A DNA stretch of 64,000 nucleotides. Origin: Chitinilyticum aquatile DSM 21506 (lineage in GTDB: Bacteria; Pseudomonadota; Gammaproteobacteria; Burkholderiales; Chitinibacteraceae). The stretch lies in contig NZ_AUMS01000011.1 of assembly GCF_000430805.1 (NCBI RefSeq), positions 78,723 through 142,722 on the forward strand. The letters are read 5' to 3'. The notes under the pieces are model-generated. The model had not been told where the DNA came from. It worked only from the letters and a program-made list of their open reading frames with translations, and ran no database searches. This document shows, piece after piece, positions 61,782-64,000 of this stretch (position 1 is its first letter; every line of letters starts with the position of its first letter). The position numbers and the translations under genes are program-made.

Positions 61782-62348
61782 ATGCAGGCCAGACCCGATG
61801 AACACAGCGATGACAGCACCCTCATGCTCGCCTGGCGCAATGGCCAGCATGAGGCGTTTGCCATTCTGTATGAGCGGCATCGCAGCAGGCTGCTGCGCTT
61901 CCTGATTCATGAAACAGGGAATGCCAGCAGCGGCGAGGAAGTTTTCCAGGAAGTCTGGCTGAGCCTCATCCGCCAGCGCGACAGCTATCAGCCACTGGCT
62001 CGTTTCAGCACTTTCCTGCTTGGCATTGCCCACAGCAAACTGGTGGACTGGTTCCGGCGCAACGCCCGCCACCGCTGGGACAGCGATCTGGGTGCGGCGG
62101 AAGAACTGCCTGATCATTGCCCGCTACCCGATGCGCAGATGGATCAGCAGCAGCAGAAAATGCGCCTAGTCGCCTGCCTGCGGCAATTGCCCCCCGAGCA
62201 GCGCGAGGCCTTCCTGCTGAAGGAAGAGCACGAGCTTGGTCTTAACGAGATCGCGCAACTGACCAGCACGGCGGCTGAGACGGTGAAAAGCAGGGTTCGC
62301 TACGCAATCCGCAAACTGCGGGAATGCCTGGGAGGAGAACATGGCTGA
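61782..62348 (+). CDS. ECF-type RNA polymerase sigma factor
   Basis: 188 aa from the ATG at 61782. Region 2 (AFAILYERHRSRLLRFLIHETGN ... FQEVWLSLI) and region 4 (LRQLPPEQREAFLLKEEHELGLNEIAQLT) are clear, with the region-4 HTH ending TVKSRVRYAIRKLRE. It overlaps the anti-sigma gene by eight bases, the usual arrangement for a sigma/anti-sigma pair. A frame starting 48 bases earlier is less likely. Confidence 0.93.
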   Translation: MQARPDEHSDDSTLMLAWRNGQHEAFAILYERHRSRLLRFLIHETGNASSGEEVFQEVWLSLIRQRDSYQPLARFSTFLLGIAHSKLVDWFRRNARHRWDSDLGAAEELPDHCPLPDAQMDQQQQKMRLVACLRQLPPEQREAFLLKEEHELGLNEIAQLTSTAAETVKSRVRYAIRKLRECLGGEHG

Positions 62349-63156
62349 GCAGGAAGACGCCTCCGGTCTGCCGCATGATGACGAATTGAGCAGGCTCTAC
62401 AGTCAACTGGATAGCGTCAGACCCACAGTGCAGACCGACCGGATCATTCTGGCGGCCGCTCGCAAGACCATTGCGGCAGATCACGGCGGCACGCTGGCCA
62501 GGCTCAAGGAGATCGCGCTATGGCTGCTTGCACCACGGCACATTACCGCCATCGCCTCGCTCGCCGTCATCAGCTTTCTGGGGCTGATGGTCATCCAGCG
62601 GCCATTGCCGCAGCCGGAAGCAATCGATGAGCAGTCCCAGCCGGCTACACGTACCGAGACAGAGGCAGCCGGCACGGACAGCCAGCAGCCAGCCAGCACA
62701 TTCGACAAACAAGCAGCCCAACCAAGCGATCAGGAACAAGCACAACCTAGATCATCCACTATCCGCAATCCGATCGCCGACAGAAAGAAGGAAAATACGG
62801 AGCCTGCTCAAGCGCGGCCTTCAGCGTTGGCTCCCGCCCCACAGGAAGCGATCCGCCCAATAGCCCCGCCCCCAGCTGAAGATAGAGGCATCTCCATCAA
62901 CGGATCTGCCGAGATGGACTTGACGGTCACGGCCGGACGGGGAGAAGCAAAAACCATGGCAGCCCCATCTGCGCCAACAGCGCCAGATCCCGCCGAGTCC
63001 ATCCTGCAAGACATCACCAAGGCGCTTGAACTGGGCGAGCGCGACACAGCATACAGACTTTACCTGAAGCTCAAGCAGCAGCATCCAGACTTCAAAATCC
63101 CACCGGCGCTGGAAGCCGAATTTGCCGGTCATGGCCAGCAACAATCCGGCAAGTGA
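62341..63156 (+). CDS. Membrane anti-sigma factor-like protein
   Basis: 271 aa. Cytoplasmic N-terminus (HDDELSRLYSQLDSVRP ... DRIILAAARKT) of the type that binds ECF sigma factors, one membrane segment (about residues 68-84), a Gln/Pro/Ala-rich periplasmic stalk, then the signature NGSAEMDLTVTAGRGEAKTM (about 184-203) shared with the vWA lipoprotein. A C-terminal helical piece (DITKALELGERDTAYRLYLKLKQQ) follows. It probably holds the sigma factor until an envelope signal arrives. Confidence 0.85.
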   Translation: MAEQEDASGLPHDDELSRLYSQLDSVRPTVQTDRIILAAARKTIAADHGGTLARLKEIALWLLAPRHITAIASLAVISFLGLMVIQRPLPQPEAIDEQSQPATRTETEAAGTDSQQPASTFDKQAAQPSDQEQAQPRSSTIRNPIADRKKENTEPAQARPSALAPAPQEAIRPIAPPPAEDRGISINGSAEMDLTVTAGRGEAKTMAAPSAPTAPDPAESILQDITKALELGERDTAYRLYLKLKQQHPDFKIPPALEAEFAGHGQQQSGK

Positions 63157-63170
63157 TACTGCAGTTTCGC

Positions 63171-63434
63171 TCAATAGTTCTTTGGCTTCTTGTGAGGAAA
63201 CGGCGTTGCTGAAGGCTCGACCAACTCCCAGAGACTGGGGGCACGCTCTGGAGTCCAGCCCGCACGCTTGACGGCATCGTGTGATTGCAAAGCCACATAG
63301 AGACGTCCACGGTAAGTTACGTGTTCGCCTTGCGAATAATGCACGCCTTCACGCCAGGGCTGAGCCGCAAAAGCCGAAACGGCCAGCAATCCGGCAATGA
63401 GAGACAGAGCTGCATTCCGAATGATCTTTTTCAT
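63171..63434 (-). CDS. Small secreted protein consisting of a single CBM5/12 module
   Basis: 87 aa. Signal peptide 1-23 (SAFA), then one complete CBM5/12 domain: PWREGVHYSQGEHVTYRGRLYVAL ... AGWTPERAPSLWELV, very like module 1 of the GH18 chitinase. There is no catalytic domain; a short Pro/Lys tail ends the protein. It could act as a chitin-binding adhesin, scout or competitor for free binding sites. GAGG lies seven bases before the start. Convergent with the anti-sigma gene. Confidence 0.88.
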   Translation of the reverse strand: MKKIIRNAALSLIAGLLAVSAFAAQPWREGVHYSQGEHVTYRGRLYVALQSHDAVKRAGWTPERAPSLWELVEPSATPFPHKKPKNY

Positions 63435-63555
63435 GACATGCCCTCAGGTTGAATGTGATCTGCATGAACCATATCACGGGCAAGCTGAATGAACTATGAA
63501 AGCACTCACGGTAGTCACAGGATAACGGCAAGGGGATACCTCCACAGTCCTTTGC
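63435..63555. other. Intergenic DNA
   Basis: Upstream region of the CBM5/12 gene. Nothing recognisable beyond its probable promoter. Confidence 0.4.
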
Positions 63556-63639
63556 CAGCATAGCCCCCAGCGCGATACCCTCTTCTGCGCCTCACCCTGC
63601 ACTACCAAGCGCCAAGCAAAAAGCCCCGATCGTTGCTGA
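63556..63639. repeat. Duplicate of the rRNA-operon tail, copy 1 (distal)
   Basis: 84 bp matching 63810-63893 in the same orientation at 78 of 84 positions by hand alignment. It contains only the first arm of the rRNA terminator (AAGCCCCGA); the second arm is missing, because the match stops where the gene remnant begins. Confidence 0.85.
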
Positions 63640-63703
63640 ATCCCTCTTCGGTTTTATAGGTCTGCTTATCAATGGCATGACCCAATTCGGCGGATTCGAA
63701 CAT
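63602..63703 (-). pseudogene. Remnant of a polyphosphate:AMP phosphotransferase-like gene (N-terminus only)
   Basis: From the ATG at 63703, with AAGGGG seven to ten bases upstream, the frame reads MFESAELGHAIDKQTYKTEE. This closely resembles the N-terminus of class II polyphosphate:AMP phosphotransferases (MFESAE-GH-IDK-TY, recalled from the Pseudomonas protein). After about 20 codons the gene is cut: bases 63639 and lower match the rRNA tail duplicate, and the frame ends at 63602 in unrelated residues. The promoter and ribosome site seem intact. Confidence 0.6.
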
Positions 63704-63809
63704 TAAGAGCCCCTTACTCAATACAATACAGATGCTTGAGTATGGAGTGCAGGCCAAGAAATGCACAAGGAAAAGTGAGCAGGAATGGGTATGTTCTCGC
63801 CCCCTTCCC

Positions 63810-63893
63810 CAGCATAAACCCCAGCGCGATACCCTCTTCTGCGCCTCACCCTGCGCTGCCAAGCGCCAAGCAAAAAGCCCCGACCATTGCTGA
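63810..63893. repeat. Duplicate of the rRNA-operon tail, copy 2 (beside 5S)
   Basis: Partner of 63556-63639 with six mismatches. Here the rRNA terminator is complete, so this is the functional copy. Confidence 0.85.
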
Positions 63894-63903
63894 TCGGGGC
63901 TTT
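63872..63903 (-). terminator. rRNA operon terminator
   Basis: On the minus strand AAGCCCCGA-n-TCGGGGCTTTTT with T-run, seven bases past the 5S 3' end. Confidence 0.92.
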
Positions 63904-63910
63904 CCATGGG

Positions 63911-64000
63911 GAGTCTGGCGATGTCCTACTTTCACACGGGCATTCCGCACTATCATCGGCGCTGAGGCGTTTCACCGTCCTGTTCGGGATGGGAAGGGGT
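63911..64000 (-). rRNA. rrf: 5S ribosomal RNA (3' portion, continues outside window)
   Basis: Minus-strand sequence starts inside the gene with CCCATCCCGAACAGGACGG, continues TGAAACGCCTCAGCGCCGAT and ends GTAGGACATCGCCAGACTC. These are the conserved loop and helix sequences of bacterial 5S. About 90 of roughly 115 nt are present. The rest of the rRNA operon (23S, 16S) should lie to the right of the window. Confidence 0.96.

Overview
The window reads as the chromosome of a GC-rich, chitin-degrading betaproteobacterium. The likeliest group is Neisseriales, family Chitinibacteraceae or a close relative. This placement is inferred from gene content (GH19 and GH18 chitinases with CBM5/12 modules, a minor-pilin operon, beta-type housekeeping genes); no 16S gene is present to prove it.

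Layout. 1-10.2 kb: a truncated secreted GH19 chitinase, a four-gene envelope glycan operon (two tandem DUF2298/'YYY' membrane proteins, GtrA, a GT2 glycosyltransferase) and a secreted GH18 chitinase with a strong terminator. 10.4-19.6 kb: a type II secretion operon of hybrid build (GspG-F-E, then PilM/N/O/P-like platform proteins, a TPR-bearing secretin and three pseudopilins). It directly follows the GH18 gene and is the obvious export route for the chitinases. 19.7-29.0 kb: NAD genes (nadM-Nudix, nadA), a class V aminotransferase, gltX, mltF, tRNA-Ser(CGA) and a DUF815 ATPase. 29.1-35.8 kb: a promoter, leader, 47-codon ORF and terminator unit; a REC-GGDEF protein; a methyltransferase behind a Fur-like box; small secreted proteins; a Crp/Fnr regulator; argJ; and a SLATT-type 2TM protein. 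35.9-52.5 kb: photolyase, GNAT, mutY, asmA, thioesterase, LEA2 lipoprotein, an OYE reductase with a LysR gene, rsmJ, mtfA, Nudix-TPS, xthA, a Crp-like regulator behind a perfect CRP-type palindrome, a lytic transglycosylase and proS. 52.8-57.2 kb: an AT-richer minor-pilin operon (PilE, FimT, PilW, a very long PilX, a very long PilV). 57.2-64.0 kb: tautomerase, PhnD-like protein, YdcF, a vWA lipoprotein/ECF sigma/anti-sigma unit, a free-standing CBM5/12 protein, a gene remnant beside a duplicated rRNA-tail segment, and the 3' part of a 5S rRNA gene on the minus strand.

Most notable: (1) a family of about 58-bp palindromic elements with fixed architecture, at least ten copies plus one solo hairpin, almost all between genes, several overlapping stop codons; (2) a PilV-like minor pilin carrying a Cys/Trp-rich insert that resembles the CBM5/12 chitin-binding modules elsewhere in the window; (3) a near-identical peptide signature shared by the vWA lipoprotein and the neighbouring anti-sigma factor; (4) what looks like the N-terminus of a polyphosphate:AMP phosphotransferase gene, cut off by an 84-bp duplicate of the rRNA-operon tail. 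No CRISPR array, prophage or complete insertion sequence was seen.
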